Source: Oscillospiraceae bacterium (GTDB taxonomy: Bacteria > Bacillota > Clostridia > Oscillospirales > Ruminococcaceae). Taken from it: a DNA stretch of 6,974 nt. The position numbers and the translations under genes were made by a program. Location of the stretch: positions 1-6,974 of the forward strand of contig JAFSHJ010000094.1 in the NCBI GenBank assembly GCA_017440425.1, read 5' to 3'. This document shows, piece after piece, positions 6,534 through 6,974 of this stretch (positions are counted from its first letter, which is position 1; each line of letters starts with the position of its first letter). The notes under the pieces were generated by a model that saw only the letters and a program-made list of their open reading frames with translations, searched no databases and was not told where the DNA came from.

Positions 6534-6974
6534 ATGGCTGAAAACGAGACACTTTCGGGCTCTGTTAAAGAGACGGGAAGCTTTGAAAGTATAGAGCAGC
6601 TCATAAGCTATGCCAAAGTGGATGGGAAATTCCACATTGCAGAGGCAGAGGAAAAAAGTGAGCTGCCGGAAGATATTCAAAAACAGAAAAAGGAAAAGAG
6701 AAAACGCAGAAGAAGACGCTGGCTGCTTGCAATAGGCAGACTCTTTGTGCTGCTTTTGGTGCTGCTGCTCTCTGTTGCGGCACTGCTGCTTGGTGTTGTG
6801 GGAGTTATCTGCAAAGGTCCTTCCCCTGCAATGAGAGACAAGCTGGTGAGCACCATGATGGAGAATATTCGCGATCGCCCGACCCGAGACCGCTCTCCCG
6901 AACCAATGCCCGGGACAGGACATGCCGGACGGCCCCACAGCGGACGGATCGCCAGCGTCCCGGGGAACAGACGC
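6534..6974 (+). CDS. N-terminal part of a single-pass anchored protein, possibly a phosphodiester glycosidase (NAGPA-like); runs off window, last ~105 bases suspect
   Basis: ATG 6534 follows the glycosyltransferase stop by 18 bases and has a good ribosome site (AAGGGAG, 6521-6527, six-base spacing). The open frame continues for 147 codons to the window edge. Residues 1-62 are a cytoplasmic, charged segment ending in a dense basic run (KQKKEKRKRRRRR, 50-62). A membrane helix covers about 64-92. The outside begins CKGPSPAMRDKLVSTMME (93-110). From memory, a 'GPS..aRD..v.tm.ET' junction resembles anchored phosphodiester glycosidase-family proteins of Clostridia, which would fit a sugar-related operon. 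None of the catalytic domain is present, so this is a weak inference. From about residue 111 the sequence becomes Arg/Pro/Gly-rich and about 72% G+C, unlike the rest. The tail is probably not the true continuation of this gene. Confidence 0.7.
   Translation, partial: MAENETLSGSVKETGSFESIEQLISYAKVDGKFHIAEAEEKSELPEDIQKQKKEKRKRRRRRWLLAIGRLFVLLLVLLLSVAALLLGVVGVICKGPSPAMRDKLVSTMMENIRDRPTRDRSPEPMPGTGHAGRPHSGRIASVPGNRR
6865..6974. other. High-G+C segment at the window end, probable chimeric or foreign junction
   Basis: From the GCGATCGC palindrome (6871-6878) to the end, 75 of 104 bases are G or C (about 72%), clearly above the gene sequence to its left. The + frame stays open but encodes a low-complexity tail with 8 Arg, 6 Pro and 5 Gly in 37 residues. 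The exact junction cannot be fixed; it probably falls between 6862 and 6871. I recognise no gene in the segment in any frame. An alternative + frame read from 6871 (AIARPETALPNQCPGQ at its start) is also open to the end. Confidence 0.6.

Noticed and set aside
6423..6938. 171-codon - strand frame spanning the composition break
   Set aside because: It crosses the suspected chimeric junction and is antisense to both the GtrA domain and the basic/membrane segment of the last gene; nothing in it is recognisable.
1..6974. CRISPR array, tRNA or rRNA gene, insertion sequence or phage genes
   Set aside because: No regularly spaced direct repeats, transposase or integrase motifs, terminal inverted repeats or recognisable tRNA-like folds were seen; the Ser/Glu-coding repeats are explained by protein stalks.

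Overview
The window looks like a chromosomal stretch from a low-to-mid G+C Gram-positive anaerobe, most likely a Clostridia member of the Oscillospiraceae/Ruminococcaceae kind. I infer this from the gene style: two lipoprotein signal peptides, long Ser/Glu-rich stalks, AGGAG-like ribosome sites, and single-pass anchored ectodomains with Arg/Lys-rich cytoplasmic ends. No marker gene here fixes the species. All recognisable genes lie on the + strand.

Layout. (1) Bases 1-496 are the 3' part of proA (gamma-glutamyl phosphate reductase, proline synthesis), entering just before its catalytic Cys. (2) 540-1280 encodes an unnamed membrane protein with one N-terminal anchor and an exported domain. (3) 1281-1380 is an AT-rich gap with two small inverted repeats and a weak promoter candidate. 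(4) 1381-2727 is a lipoprotein serine hydrolase of the class C beta-lactamase/DD-peptidase fold. (5) 2708-3970 is a CapA-family lipoprotein with a calcineurin-like metallophosphatase fold. (6) 3960-5432 is a secreted, C-terminally anchored PIG-L (LmbE-like) deacetylase with an extra N-terminal beta-rich domain. (7) 5448-6515 is a DPM1-like family 2 glycosyltransferase fused to a GtrA membrane domain. (8) 6534 to the window end is the start of another anchored exported protein.

Genes 4-8 are closely packed: overlaps of 20 and 11 bases, then gaps of 15 and 18 bases. They look like one transcription unit. Their products all act at or across the membrane: a lipid-linked sugar synthase/flippase, a sugar N-deacetylase, a CapA protein and an active-site serine hydrolase. 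The simplest reading is a surface glycopolymer modification module. Its substrate is unknown, and the link is inferred from gene order only. Three neighbouring products share Ser/Glu-rich stalks, and two of these stalks share an identical 16-base stretch.

The last ~105 bases (from about 6865-6871) jump to about 72% G+C and encode an Arg/Pro/Gly-rich tail unlike anything before it. I think this is probably an assembly chimera or a foreign junction rather than the true continuation of the last gene.
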